A DNA stretch of 64,000 bases, from the NCBI GenBank assembly GCA_034104345.1, contig JAXEDY010000025.1, positions 43,803 through 107,802 on the forward strand, in the 5' to 3' direction. The notes beneath the pieces are model-generated. The model was not told the origin of the DNA and ran no database searches. It saw only the letters and a list, made by a program, of their open reading frames with translations. The DNA is from HGM11416 sp034104345. Its GTDB lineage: Bacteria; Bacillota; Clostridia; Christensenellales; Borkfalkiaceae. The translations under genes and the position numbers were made by a program. This document shows positions 43,188 to 51,723 of the stretch, piece by piece (the stretch's first letter is position 1; each line of letters begins with the position of its first letter).

Positions 43188-45299
43188 ATGGCTGATTATG
43201 TAAGCGGCGATATGGTTCGCGGTCATATCGATTCGATTATCTTAAATTCGCTTTTAGACAGCGACAAAGATACGAATATGATTCGTGAAGAAATTGAAAA
43301 ACGCGCTTCGGGAAAATTCCAGTTAAAACAAGGAACTTTTTACAGCGCGCTTCAACGTATCGTTAAAAACGGACTTGTTATCGAATATCGGACCACCGGA
43401 AGCGACGGCGTTCGGCGCAAATTTTTTCAACTTACCGAAAAAGGTAAAACGCATATCGAAAAAAATCAGAACAACTGGACCGTTTCGCAAGAAATTATAA
43501 ACACGCTTTTGGATTCTGAAGGCCCGCAAGTAAAATTTCATAAACCTTCGGAATACGTTAAACCCGAAAAAATCGAGCCCGAAATCGAAGAAAAAATCCC
43601 CGATTTTACCCCTGCCGACGACGAACCGAAAATTCCGAAATTCAGCGAAGTTTACGACGAAACCGACTCGTTGCCTTTCGATGACAACGGCTTAAACGTA
43701 AGCGAGAACGAAACGGAACAAACAGATGCAGGAAATTATGCGGAAAACGGTGGCGTTCTTGCCGAAAATAACAACGATAACGTTATCGATTTGTTAACCG
43801 AATTGCAAAATACGGCTGAAAATACAGAAAATAAAACCGAAAACATAGCCGCGGCAAAACTCGACGAAGCGCCCACAACGTTCGACGACATTTTAAATAT
43901 GCTTTCGAAAGCCGAAGAAAGTTCGTATAATTCGAATTTACAAGGCGACGAAGCTGCAGAAAAACCGGTAATCGAAAAAGAAACCGAACCTTTTAAATCG
44001 GAGCAAAACGGAGAGAAAAACGGCGAAACTGCGGCGCAAATTTCGCTTTCGGAAGACCGGAAACGCATTATGGCTGCCGAGCAACGTGCGCGCGAACTCG
44101 AAGAAGCGCGCATTAAAGCCGAAAAAGAAGAAGCGGCGCGCATTAAAGCACTCGAAGAAGAACGCATAAACGAAGCGGCACGCATTGCACGCGAACGCGA
44201 AATGGCTGAAATTCGCCTTGAAGCGCAAGAAGCGGAAAAACGCGCGACGCAACAGTCGATGTTCGGCGAAACCATAACTGCCGAACCTGAAAAAACAGAA
44301 AATTCGGGTAATTTGTTGCATGCGCAGTTCGGTTCGTTCGAACACGTTGCCGATTATTCGTCGCTTAATCAAAACTCCCCCGATTTGTCAAATAAAGATC
44401 AATTTGCAAACGGTCAGGCACAAATTGCAGATAAAAAAGAACCCGACGATTATTTAAGCGGCGACGATTTGCCCGAACAAAAAGGCTACCGCGATATTTT
44501 AACTAAAATTTTCGCAAACGATATTAAAAATATCGAAAAGCCTATAGAGCAACAACCGCAGTATAATAAAGAATACGGCAAAGAAGAATTTATCGAACGA
44601 AACGACGATAAATCAGCAGAAATTCAAAAAGAACAAAGCGAATACGACGTTAAAAGCGACGTTCTGGTCGACGAACTCGACTTTTCGTCGATGAGAAAGC
44701 ACGAAAAAGCAGAAGACGTTTTTGCCGATGAAAAAAGCGAAAAAACGGCTGAAAAACCCGCTCTAACAGAGCATAAAAAGAAAGGCACTTACGATTATTC
44801 GGATATTATAAAACTTTCGCAGGCAGAAGGCTTTAAAATCAGCACCGCCGACAATACAAACAAAAACGAACTTGGCAAAATTTTGGTTAATCGCCTTAAT
44901 TTTCACACTGCGCTTATATTTTTCGCCGTTCTTTTGGTCGAAACTCTTATCGTCGGGCTTTCGATGGAAAGCGTTGCAAAACTCGGCGTCGGCACATATT
45001 TCATTTTCTTAGGTATTGCGGCGATTATCCCCGTTGCTTTCGGAATAATTTACTATTTGAATCCGATGCGCGCCGTAAACGAAATCGGCACGTTTAAAGG
45101 TTCGTTCGAAACGTCGCTTATTATAACGCTTAACTTAATTTTGCTTATAATCGCGTTTGCAATCGTAACAAATCTCGATTTTTCGTCGATGACTTCGCTT
45201 TCGCGCGGCGTGTTTATTCCCGTATTGATTTCGATAAACGCCCCGGTTTTCGTTATCATACGATACAGTCTTTTAGAAAATCAAGCGTATTTTTCGTAA
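43188..45299 (+). CDS. PadR-like DNA-binding domain joined to a membrane domain
   Basis: A 703-residue protein of unusual build. Residues about 8-105 form a PadR-type winged helix (GHIDSIILNSLLDSDKDTNMIREEIEKR...QGTFYSALQRIVKNGLVIEY...RKFFQLTEKGKTHI). A very acidic linker of roughly 450 residues follows, including a charged Glu/Arg/Ala coiled coil (about 285-365). The last 130 residues carry four membrane helices (ALIFFAVLLVETLIVGLSM, YFIFLGIAAIIPVAFGIIYY, LIITLNLILLIIAFAIV, GVFIPVLISINAPVFVII). This suggests a membrane-tethered transcription factor; target and signal are unknown. Strong promoter and terminator flank it. Confidence 0.75.
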   Translation: MADYVSGDMVRGHIDSIILNSLLDSDKDTNMIREEIEKRASGKFQLKQGTFYSALQRIVKNGLVIEYRTTGSDGVRRKFFQLTEKGKTHIEKNQNNWTVSQEIINTLLDSEGPQVKFHKPSEYVKPEKIEPEIEEKIPDFTPADDEPKIPKFSEVYDETDSLPFDDNGLNVSENETEQTDAGNYAENGGVLAENNNDNVIDLLTELQNTAENTENKTENIAAAKLDEAPTTFDDILNMLSKAEESSYNSNLQGDEAAEKPVIEKETEPFKSEQNGEKNGETAAQISLSEDRKRIMAAEQRARELEEARIKAEKEEAARIKALEEERINEAARIAREREMAEIRLEAQEAEKRATQQSMFGETITAEPEKTENSGNLLHAQFGSFEHVADYSSLNQNSPDLSNKDQFANGQAQIADKKEPDDYLSGDDLPEQKGYRDILTKIFANDIKNIEKPIEQQPQYNKEYGKEEFIERNDDKSAEIQKEQSEYDVKSDVLVDELDFSSMRKHEKAEDVFADEKSEKTAEKPALTEHKKKGTYDYSDIIKLSQAEGFKISTADNTNKNELGKILVNRLNFHTALIFFAVLLVETLIVGLSMESVAKLGVGTYFIFLGIAAIIPVAFGIIYYLNPMRAVNEIGTFKGSFETSLIITLNLILLIIAFAIVTNLDFSSMTSLSRGVFIPVLISINAPVFVIIRYSLLENQAYFS

Positions 45300-45330
45300 T
45301 TTTCGTGCGAAATAACGAAAATAATATTTT

Positions 45331-45365
45331 AAATTACTTAACTAGATATTTAAATAACTTAACTA
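45331..45365. repeat. 14-bp imperfect direct repeat, 21-bp period
   Basis: AAATTACTTAACTA (45331-45344) and AAATAACTTAACTA (45352-45365) differ at one base, and lie just before the terminator. Confidence 0.75.
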
Positions 45366-45402
45366 AAAAGCCGCTTTCAAAAAATGAGAAGCGGTTTTTT
45401 TT
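45366..45402 (+). terminator. Terminator after the PadR-like gene
   Basis: CCGCTT (45371-45376) pairs with AAGCGG (45389-45394), preceded by A5 and followed by eight T. Confidence 0.85.
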
Positions 45403-45479
45403 ATGTTTAGTTTTTTTTAATAATGTCTTTTTAAGTGAAAATCGTCGCCCCATACATCGAACCAGCCGTCCTATTTTAT

Positions 45480-46103
45480 TTAGTTTATTTCTTTCGAATT
45501 ATTCGGGCAGAATATTCCGCACGGTTCGGCGCTGTTTTCGTCGTCGTTATCCGATTCGTTCATTTCACCGATTTTTTCATACGCAAGGCAATCTGCATTT
45601 TCGCCTGCGTACGGCGAGCTTAAAAAATCGTCGTTCTGATTAAGCCCGTTCGTAAGCGAATCGAAATCGAGCGACTCGGAAAATTTAGCGCCCGAATTTG
45701 CTTTGCAGAACGCCGAATTAAGCGTTTGCACGTCTTTTACGTATTCGATTAAAATTTTAGTAAGAGCGGTTTTTGCAAAAGCCTTAACCGCTTCTTGCGT
45801 TTTTTTCATAATTTCGGCTTTTGTAGGCTCTGCCGAAATTTCGATTTCAACGGGTTTGTCGTTTAGTTTTTCGCCCCTTTCGTTTTTGCCGCCTGTTTGC
45901 GAATTATCGCTTTCTAAGGGGTTTGTATTCGATTTCTTGCGCGAAGCGCTTTCGAAAAGTTCTTTTAAAATAAGTTCGCTTATCGTAAAACGATATTTTT
46001 CGCGCGCGTCTTCTAAAACGCCTTTAAGTTTTTCTTTATAGCGTTTCCGAAGTTTTTCAAGCTCGGCGTTATACGCCGCCGAATCGTCGATTTTGTCGGT
46101 CAT
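45480..46103 (-). CDS. Hypothetical acidic protein
   Basis: A 207-residue soluble protein of unrecognised family. The first 55 residues form a charged helix likely to coil (ELEKLRKRYKEKLKGVLEDA); a polar linker and a second helix (IMKKTQEAVKAFAKTALTKILIEYVKDVQTL) follow; the C-terminus is acidic and low in complexity. The ATG at 46103 is chosen because GGAG sits 6 nt upstream; an in-frame GTG at 46109 overlaps that site. Cys occurs three times in the last 60 residues. Function unknown. Confidence 0.65.
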   Translation of the reverse strand: MTDKIDDSAAYNAELEKLRKRYKEKLKGVLEDAREKYRFTISELILKELFESASRKKSNTNPLESDNSQTGGKNERGEKLNDKPVEIEISAEPTKAEIMKKTQEAVKAFAKTALTKILIEYVKDVQTLNSAFCKANSGAKFSESLDFDSLTNGLNQNDDFLSSPYAGENADCLAYEKIGEMNESDNDDENSAEPCGIFCPNNSKEIN

Positions 46104-46205
46104 AATCACTCCGTTATCCGTAATTTTTTCCGCAGTCCGCAGTCTTTCAAGTTCGGCTGCGGGCTTGATTGCAGAAAAAATATCGACAAAACTAAAAATA
46201 TAAAA

Positions 46206-46364
46206 TTACACGTTTTTCCGACGGCTTAAATGCGTTTCGCTTTTAGGAAACAGCGAAACCATTTTGCTTGCTCCGCTTTTTAAACATACAACCGCCGCAT
46301 ACGACGATAAAACCACGAAAACCGCCAAAATTACGATAAAAAACGTTCCGAATCTGCGCTTCAT
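46206..46364 (-). CDS. Small single-helix membrane protein
   Basis: A 52-residue frame beginning MKRRFGTFFIVILAVFVVLS: a basic start, one hydrophobic helix (about 6-28) and a basic tail. GGGTGA lies about 6 nt before the ATG. It lies about 100 bp upstream of the acidic hypothetical gene on the same strand and may be co-transcribed. No family recognised; it could also be a signal-peptide remnant. Confidence 0.55.
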   Translation of the reverse strand: MKRRFGTFFIVILAVFVVLSSYAAVVCLKSGASKMVSLFPKSETHLSRRKNV

Positions 46365-46536
46365 ATAATCACCCGAAATAAGTTACGTTATGTAAAAGCG
46401 ATTATTTAATAAAAACGCAAAAATATTATCGCTTAAACGCGCCGTTTTCAATAGCTCGTTTTTGATTTTTTGTGATTAAATTTTAGGGATTCCCTACTTT
46501 TTTTAGTTTGCCGATATACGTTATTTCATTTATTTG

Positions 46537-46576
46537 TGCTTTATGCTACTTATAAATGCTTTATGCTACTTATAAA
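46537..46576. repeat. 20-bp perfect tandem duplication at the end of the pseudouridine synthase gene
   Basis: TGCTTTATGCTACTTATAAA occurs twice head to tail (46537-46556, 46557-46576). The copy nearer the gene contains the TAA stop codon (46570-46572, minus strand). Confidence 0.92.
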
Positions 46577-47274
46577 TTTTTAAGATAATCGATTTCGTAT
46601 TTCGAAAGAGGGCGACAACTGCCGCGGTCTAACCCCGTAAGTTTTAAATCGCCTATTTTAATGCGTTTTAAAAATACGACTTCTTTACCTACCGCTTCGA
46701 ACATTTTTCTTACCTGACGGTTTCGCCCTTCGGTTATGGTTATTGCGAGTTTTGTAAACTTATCGGTTTTATCCGTAACCGAAATATTGCATTTCTTCGT
46801 GAGTTTTCCGTCTACTTCGACGCCGTTTCTTATTTTGTTGAGCATTGCTTCGGTAACTTCGCCTTCGACCTTTAAAACGTAAGTTTTAGGAACTTCGTTA
46901 CGCGGATGCGTAAGTCTGTTTACAAGTTCGCCGTCGTCGGTAAAAATCAAAAGACCTTCCGAATCGTAGTCGAGCCGCCCAACCGGAACCACGCGCCCGG
47001 CGTTTTTCGGCAATAAATCCATAACGGTTTTTCTGCCTAAATCGTCTTTAACCGTGCAGACGTAGTCCTTTGGTTTGTTCATAATATAATATGCGTTTTT
47101 GTTTTTAAGCGCGAGTTTTTTGCCTTCTGACACAACGCAGTCTTTGCGTTCGTCGATTTCTTGCCCCAAGGTTGCGATTTTGCCGTTAACTTTAACTTTG
47201 CCCTGTTTTATAAGTTCGTCAGAATATCTTCTGCTGCCTACACCGCAGTTTTCTAAAAATTTGTTTATTCTCAT
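46570..47274 (-). CDS. rRNA pseudouridine synthase (RsuA/RluB family)
   Basis: A 234-residue enzyme isomerising uridine in rRNA. An N-terminal S4 domain (MRINKFLENCGVGSRRYSDELIKQGKVKVNG) precedes the catalytic domain with the Asp motif VGRLDYDSEGLLIFTDDG, then RLTHPRNEVPKTYVLKVEG and ITEGRNRQVRKMFEAVG. It resembles RluB (23S U2605), though the site cannot be proven. The start at 47274 matches the family; the frame extends 14 codons further. It begins 52 bp after the dacF-type gene. Confidence 0.92.
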   Translation of the reverse strand: MRINKFLENCGVGSRRYSDELIKQGKVKVNGKIATLGQEIDERKDCVVSEGKKLALKNKNAYYIMNKPKDYVCTVKDDLGRKTVMDLLPKNAGRVVPVGRLDYDSEGLLIFTDDGELVNRLTHPRNEVPKTYVLKVEGEVTEAMLNKIRNGVEVDGKLTKKCNISVTDKTDKFTKLAITITEGRNRQVRKMFEAVGKEVVFLKRIKIGDLKLTGLDRGSCRPLSKYEIDYLKNL

Positions 47275-47325
47275 ACGTTTGCTCTTTGCGACCGAAAGCC
47301 GCCACTTTATATACATTGTAAATTA

Positions 47326-48402
47326 CTATATAATAGTAAAGAGTTTTTCGTTAAAAAGCAAGCGATTTTTTAAAGAAATTTTAATATTCCCCAATTCTTT
47401 TTGATAATCGACGGGAATTTTTTTAAGCGGGTAAACTTCGGTTTCGATTTTTACGTCGTTAAGTTCGTCGCTTTTTAACGGATAAAATAAATTTTTATCC
47501 GTTCCGAGCGGAAGATAAATCTTTGTTTTTTCTACGTTCGCAAACGCAGCCGTTTTACCTTTTTCGGCAAGCAGCACGCGCTTATAATCGGCGTAACAAT
47601 TATCAAAAAGTTCTTCGCTTCGTTCGAACATCGGCCCGCAGTTTAAAACAACGCAAACAAGGTTAAAACCGTTTTTTTCTGCTGCCGAAACAAGGCACCT
47701 GCCCGCTTTTTTCGTGTAACCCGTTTTTACGCCAGTTGCATATTCGTAACGCGTGAGTAATTTATTTTTGTTTATTAAAACGCGGGTGCTCTCGCCTCTT
47801 CCTATTTTTATTTTTTTAGTGGAAACTATTTTAGCAAACAACTCGTTTTTTAACGCATAAGCAGTTATTCGCGCAAGATCTCGCGCAGTCGAATAATGTT
47901 CGGGGTTGCTAAGCCCATGCGGGTTTGCGAAATTGCTGTTTTCCGCGCCCGCTTTTACGGCGGTTTCGTTCATAAGGGCGCAAAAAGTTTTTTCGTTTCC
48001 GCTTAAACTGCAAGCGAGCGTAACGGCACAATCGTTACCCGAACGCAGCATAAGCGCGTATAAAAGTTCCGAAACCGTAAGGTTTTCGCCTTCGCGTAAA
48101 TATACGCTCGAACCCTCGATATCAGTCCATTCCTTTTTTACGCAAACGTTTTTATTTACGTCGAAATTTTCGATAACCGTTATCGCCGTTAAAATTTTCG
48201 TGGTGCTTGCTATTTCGCGCTTAACGTCTGCATTGCTTTCATAAAGCACCCTGCCGCTGTCTTTATCAATAACTATTTCGCTTACGCTGCTGTCGGCAAA
48301 TGCGTTTTTTGTTTTTACGTCACACATAAAAATGCTTAAAATTGTTGATAAAATAAGCAAAAACATAAATAATTTATAATTAGTTTTTTTATTTGTTTTC
48401 AT
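47326..48402 (-). CDS. D-alanyl-D-alanine carboxypeptidase (DacF-like)
   Basis: A 358-residue penicillin-binding protein of the S11 family that trims peptidoglycan stem peptides. A signal peptide occupies about 1-36. The active-site motifs are STTK (REIASTTKILTAITV), SGN (LRSGNDCAVTLA) and KTG (GVKTGYTKKAGRCLVSA). The C-terminal beta-rich domain is present. In spore-formers the homologues DacF and DacB act on spore or mother-cell wall; here it follows gerW by 2 bp, which supports a sporulation role. Confidence 0.93.
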   Translation of the reverse strand: MKTNKKTNYKLFMFLLILSTILSIFMCDVKTKNAFADSSVSEIVIDKDSGRVLYESNADVKREIASTTKILTAITVIENFDVNKNVCVKKEWTDIEGSSVYLREGENLTVSELLYALMLRSGNDCAVTLACSLSGNEKTFCALMNETAVKAGAENSNFANPHGLSNPEHYSTARDLARITAYALKNELFAKIVSTKKIKIGRGESTRVLINKNKLLTRYEYATGVKTGYTKKAGRCLVSAAEKNGFNLVCVVLNCGPMFERSEELFDNCYADYKRVLLAEKGKTAAFANVEKTKIYLPLGTDKNLFYPLKSDELNDVKIETEVYPLKKIPVDYQKELGNIKISLKNRLLFNEKLFTII

Positions 48403-48404
48403 CT

Positions 48405-48761
48405 TTAAATTTTCCCGATAAATTTTACGAGCGCTTTAAAAAACGATTCTAACCCTTCGCCGCTTTCGTTTATAACTTTAAAACCGTCGCCGTTGTCTAT
48501 TAAAAAACATTGCGGCTTAACGCTTGCGATAGTAACCGCGCCGCCGGCAAAATATTCGCCCGTTTCTTTAATTACTTTAACGTCGCCGTATTCGCCGCCC
48601 CCGCATATAAGTCCTACGGTTAATTTCGATACGGGAATAGCGGTTTGTCCTTTTTCGTTTTTTATAGGCGTGCCGGCTATTTTATCGACTTCGATAACCG
48701 ACGATAAATTTTTAACCGTGCTTTCAAGAACTTTTTCGATGCTTGATTTTTCGTTTTGCAT
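48405..48761 (-). CDS. gerW: Sporulation protein GerW (YtfJ)
   Basis: A 118-residue protein. SSVIEVDKIAGTPIKNEKGQTAIPVSKLTVGLICGGGEYG and the hydrophobic VTIASVKPQCFLI are the GerW/YtfJ signature. YtfJ is found in the inner spore membrane fraction and is needed for normal germination with some nutrients. It overlaps the upstream DUF2953-like gene by 38 bp, the same pairing as ytfI-ytfJ in B. subtilis. Confidence 0.93.
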   Translation of the reverse strand: MQNEKSSIEKVLESTVKNLSSVIEVDKIAGTPIKNEKGQTAIPVSKLTVGLICGGGEYGDVKVIKETGEYFAGGAVTIASVKPQCFLIDNGDGFKVINESGEGLESFFKALVKFIGKI

Positions 48762-49281
48762 TTTTAATTTTCTCCATAATTTTTCCGGTCAGATATGTGT
48801 TTATCGAAAACAGATTGGTAGCTATACTGATTTTTAAAAAACAAGCCCTGCCTATATCTTTTTTGCTGAAAGTCAGGTCGTTTTTTATTCGGATATACCC
48901 TTTTTTGCTTTTTATTGCGGGAACGAGAGCCGAGTTTATAACGCATAAAAGCATTAATCCGTAATTTAACAATCCGTCTGCTTCGATATACGTTATAACA
49001 GACGATTTTACCGATAAAACAGATGCCGTTTTAAAATCGAGCATATTTTTTCTGCCTTTAAATATCTTCGAATAATCGATTTTTATAACAGTTTTTTCGC
49101 CCAAGTGTAAAAACAGGCTTTTTTTATCGAAGGTAACGTAGCCGCCCAAAACGCTTATCCCGAAAAGTTTAACACAGAAATAAACCTTTAAATCTCTGAA
49201 ATCGATAACCGAAAAAACGCTGAAAATAAGCGGCATAAAATAAAAAAAATTACCTATAAAAAACAGCCATATACCGACCAT
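48724..49281 (-). CDS. DUF2953-like membrane protein (YtfI-like)
   Basis: A 185-residue protein with an N-terminal membrane helix (IWLFFIGNFFYFMPLIFSVFSV) and a later hydrophobic stretch (GLLNYGLMLLCVINSALVPAI). The domain between, with DLKVYFCVKLFGISVLGGYVTF, fits DUF2953. The assignment rests largely on its position directly before gerW. The C-terminus is lysine-rich. Role unknown. Confidence 0.75.
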   Translation of the reverse strand: MVGIWLFFIGNFFYFMPLIFSVFSVIDFRDLKVYFCVKLFGISVLGGYVTFDKKSLFLHLGEKTVIKIDYSKIFKGRKNMLDFKTASVLSVKSSVITYIEADGLLNYGLMLLCVINSALVPAIKSKKGYIRIKNDLTFSKKDIGRACFLKISIATNLFSINTYLTGKIMEKIKNAKRKIKHRKSS

Positions 49282-49322
49282 ACGTTTATTTTAGGCAATT
49301 TTATTTTAATTATGTAAACTAA

Positions 49323-49354
49323 GAAAAAAAACCCGACAAACGGTCGGGTTTTTG
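49323..49354 (-). terminator. Terminator after scpB
   Basis: ACCCGAC (49331-49337) and GTCGGGT (49343-49349) form a stem; read on the minus strand it ends in a run of T. Confidence 0.85.
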
Positions 49355-49365
49355 AATCAAATTAA

Positions 49366-50133
49366 CTAACTTATTTTGGTGACTTCTTCGCCTTTTAAAA
49401 AGTCGGGAATTTCTTCGTCTTCTACGTCGCCAAGGTCGAAATCGTCGGGATTATTCTGCGATCCTAAATTGTCGCCGTCGTCGGGCGGCAAAACGTTTTC
49501 TTCGAAAACGGTATTCTGCGCGACGGCATTCATAAATTCGGGATCGGTGGTTTCGTCGTATTCATCTTTTTCGAACAGGTAATTGCTCTTTTCTGCGCCG
49601 CGGATCGAAGCGAGAAGATTTTCGTAGTCAGGCAGTTCGTCGAGTGACGAAATCTGGAAGCGTTTTAAAAAACCGTCGGTCGTGCCGAACATTACGGGGC
49701 GTCCGGGGGCGTCTTTTCGCCCTACTATTTCGATAACGCCGAGTTTCAAAAGGTTCTGAATAGCGTATTCGCTATCTACTCCGCGGATTTCTTCGAGATC
49801 GAGACGGGTAACGGGCTGTTTATACGCGATAATAGCCGAAACTTCGAGCATCGACTTCGAAAGTTCTCTTTCGCGTATCGGGTTTAAAACGAGCGCCACG
49901 TTTTCGGCGTTTTTCGGGTTGGAACAAAACTGTAATTTATTGTTAAAAATAAGCAGGTTAAGCCCGCTGTTTTCGTTATATTTTTCCTGAAGTTTTTTAG
50001 CCGCTTCAAGCACTTTCGCGTCTTTTACTTCGAGTTTTTCGGCAATATCTTTTATGGCGATAGCGTTGCCCGAAACAAACACTATCGATTCAATTATACT
50101 CGCTAAGGTCTCCGAATTCTGCAAGGTCGTCAC
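49366..50133 (-). CDS. scpB: Segregation and condensation protein B
   Basis: A 255-residue partner of ScpA and Smc in the condensin complex. It has two winged-helix domains: ASIIESIVFVSGNAIAIKDIAEKLEV and LSKSMLEVSAIIAYKQPVTRLDLEEIRGVDSEYAIQNLLKLGVIEIVGRKDAPGRPVMFGTTDGFLKRF. The acidic C-terminal tail (about 190-255) is longer than in many homologues. It overlaps scpA by 44 bp. The GTG at 50133 overlaps its GGAG; a TTG at 50124 is better spaced and may be the real start. Confidence 0.95.
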   Translation of the reverse strand: MTTLQNSETLASIIESIVFVSGNAIAIKDIAEKLEVKDAKVLEAAKKLQEKYNENSGLNLLIFNNKLQFCSNPKNAENVALVLNPIRERELSKSMLEVSAIIAYKQPVTRLDLEEIRGVDSEYAIQNLLKLGVIEIVGRKDAPGRPVMFGTTDGFLKRFQISSLDELPDYENLLASIRGAEKSNYLFEKDEYDETTDPEFMNAVAQNTVFEENVLPPDDGDNLGSQNNPDDFDLGDVEDEEIPDFLKGEEVTKIS

Positions 50134-50890
50134 TCCTGTCGTTGTTTAATGTAATGGTAATGTCGTCGAAAACTCCGTTCTGCACGACTTTAATAAATTG
50201 CCGTTTTAACAGTTCGAGCATCGCCTGAAAAGTTGTAATAATTTCGGGGCGCGAAGCGTCGGACGAAAAAAGTTCGAAAAAGCTGCATTCTTTAACGTCT
50301 AACATGCGCTCGCGCATAAAAGTCATTTTGTCCTGAACGGTAAAAACTTCTTTCGGAATTGCTTTTTCTTCGTGAAGTTTACGATTTAGTTCGGTTCGCG
50401 TAAGCAAATCCGAAAGCGCTTTTACAAGCCCGTCGAGGTTAAAATCCTTATAGATAATTCTTACGTCGTTTGCGCTGGGTTCGGGCGCTTTGTAATAGCG
50501 GTCTACGCTTTCAAGTTCTTTAAGTTTAACGCTCATTTCCTTAAACAATTTAAGTTCTTCAAGCCGCCTTATAAGCGTTTGCCCTTCGTCTTCCTGATCT
50601 TCTTCTACAAATTCATCGATTTTAGGAAGTATGGCTTTCGATTTTTCGTAAAGCAAAGTAGCCGCAACGCCTAAATATTCGCCGGCTTTTTCGATGTCGA
50701 GCGTTTCGAGATGGTTAAGGTATTCCATAAACTGCCCCGTAACCTGCGACACGAATATATCTTTGATTTCGATTTGCGCCTGCTTTACGAGATAAAGCAA
50801 AAGATCGAGCGGCCCGTCAAAGTCGCCGACATGCGTGTCGTAATCGAAAATCGATTCAAAATTTTTAACGTTATAAGTTTGATTATCCAT
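50090..50890 (-). CDS. scpA: Segregation and condensation protein A
   Basis: A 266-residue kleisin bridging the Smc heads. The N-terminal signature is FDGPLDLLLYLVKQAQIEIKDIFVSQVTGQFMEYL (about 26-60), and the C-terminal winged helix is FFELFSSDASRPEIITTFQAMLELLKRQFIKVVQNG. The ATG at 50890 is used; a TTG two codons earlier is possible. It forms an operon with scpB. Confidence 0.96.
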   Translation of the reverse strand: MDNQTYNVKNFESIFDYDTHVGDFDGPLDLLLYLVKQAQIEIKDIFVSQVTGQFMEYLNHLETLDIEKAGEYLGVAATLLYEKSKAILPKIDEFVEEDQEDEGQTLIRRLEELKLFKEMSVKLKELESVDRYYKAPEPSANDVRIIYKDFNLDGLVKALSDLLTRTELNRKLHEEKAIPKEVFTVQDKMTFMRERMLDVKECSFFELFSSDASRPEIITTFQAMLELLKRQFIKVVQNGVFDDITITLNNDRSDDLAEFGDLSEYN

Positions 50891-50961
50891 ACGCAATTAT
50901 CAGCGATACGCCGTTTTAAACGCGGCATACGCAAAAAAATCAAATTACCTAAATCCTAAAA

Positions 50962-51654
50962 TCAAATAATTCCCAAAAGCCCTAAAATAAGTTGCCAGAA
51001 AGCCGTTATCGGATAGCCCACTATGTTAACGGTGAACTGCATAAAATATCCGAACACGTCAAGAAAATATAAACTCGGCACGCGGTCTGCAATCGAACTT
51101 AAAACCATAAGCACGAGCAACATATAATAGCCGTAATTACGCAAAAATTGATAAACTTTGCCGCGTTTTTTCGCAAAAACGTCTACTATTCTGAATCCGT
51201 CGAGCGGGAAAACCGGAATAAGGTTGAACACGAAAAACGATAAATCCAACGCAAACCCCGAATAAAAAACGTAAAAGAAAAACAAATATAAGCCGCGCGG
51301 CAAAGAACCAAAATAAACAAAAGAAATAACGTAAAGCGGATAGAACAAAAACGCCAAAGCAAGGTTTGTTAAAATCCCAGCGACCGAAACCCAGAAACAC
51401 CCTTTTTTATAATCTTTAAAATTATACGGGTTAACCGGGACGGGTTTTGCCCAACCGAAACCGACCACTATAAAACAGATAAGCCCTATCGCGTCGAAGT
51501 GTTTAAGCGGGTTAAGAGTGTAACGCCCCATCGCTTTTGCCGTATCGTCGCCGTTTTTATGCGCGGCAAACGCATGCGCGAATTCGTGCGCGGGCAAAAT
51601 AAACAAAAGCACCAAAAACCGGGCAACGTATAATAAAATATCTTCTAAATCCAT
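50962..51654 (-). CDS. Site-2 protease-family membrane peptidase (M50)
   Basis: A 230-residue membrane protein with about six helices. The zinc-binding motif is LPAHEFAHAFAAHKNGDD (HExxH at about 23-27), and the third ligand region is NLIPVFPLDGFRIVD. It belongs to the YwhC-like rhomboid-sized M50 group, whose substrates are mostly unknown. It lies between ftsY and scpA on the same strand. Confidence 0.9.
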   Translation of the reverse strand: MDLEDILLYVARFLVLLFILPAHEFAHAFAAHKNGDDTAKAMGRYTLNPLKHFDAIGLICFIVVGFGWAKPVPVNPYNFKDYKKGCFWVSVAGILTNLALAFLFYPLYVISFVYFGSLPRGLYLFFFYVFYSGFALDLSFFVFNLIPVFPLDGFRIVDVFAKKRGKVYQFLRNYGYYMLLVLMVLSSIADRVPSLYFLDVFGYFMQFTVNIVGYPITAFWQLILGLLGII

Positions 51655-51723
51655 TTAGTTATCCGACCTGTATAAATAATGACTGCAAAGTATAATCGTT
51701 TACGATTACGCGTTTACAACAGT

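Noticed and set aside
43736..44275. 179-residue Ser/Ala-rich open frame opposite the PadR-membrane gene
   Set aside because: It mirrors the Glu/Arg/Ala coiled coil on the plus strand and has no start signal.
41554..45299. Prophage or integrative element around the tyrosine recombinase
   Set aside because: No phage, conjugation or replication genes are nearby; hflX and ordinary genes flank it.
45305..45643. 112-residue plus-strand frame after the PadR-membrane gene
   Set aside because: It contains the terminator at 45366-45402 and runs antisense to the acidic hypothetical gene.
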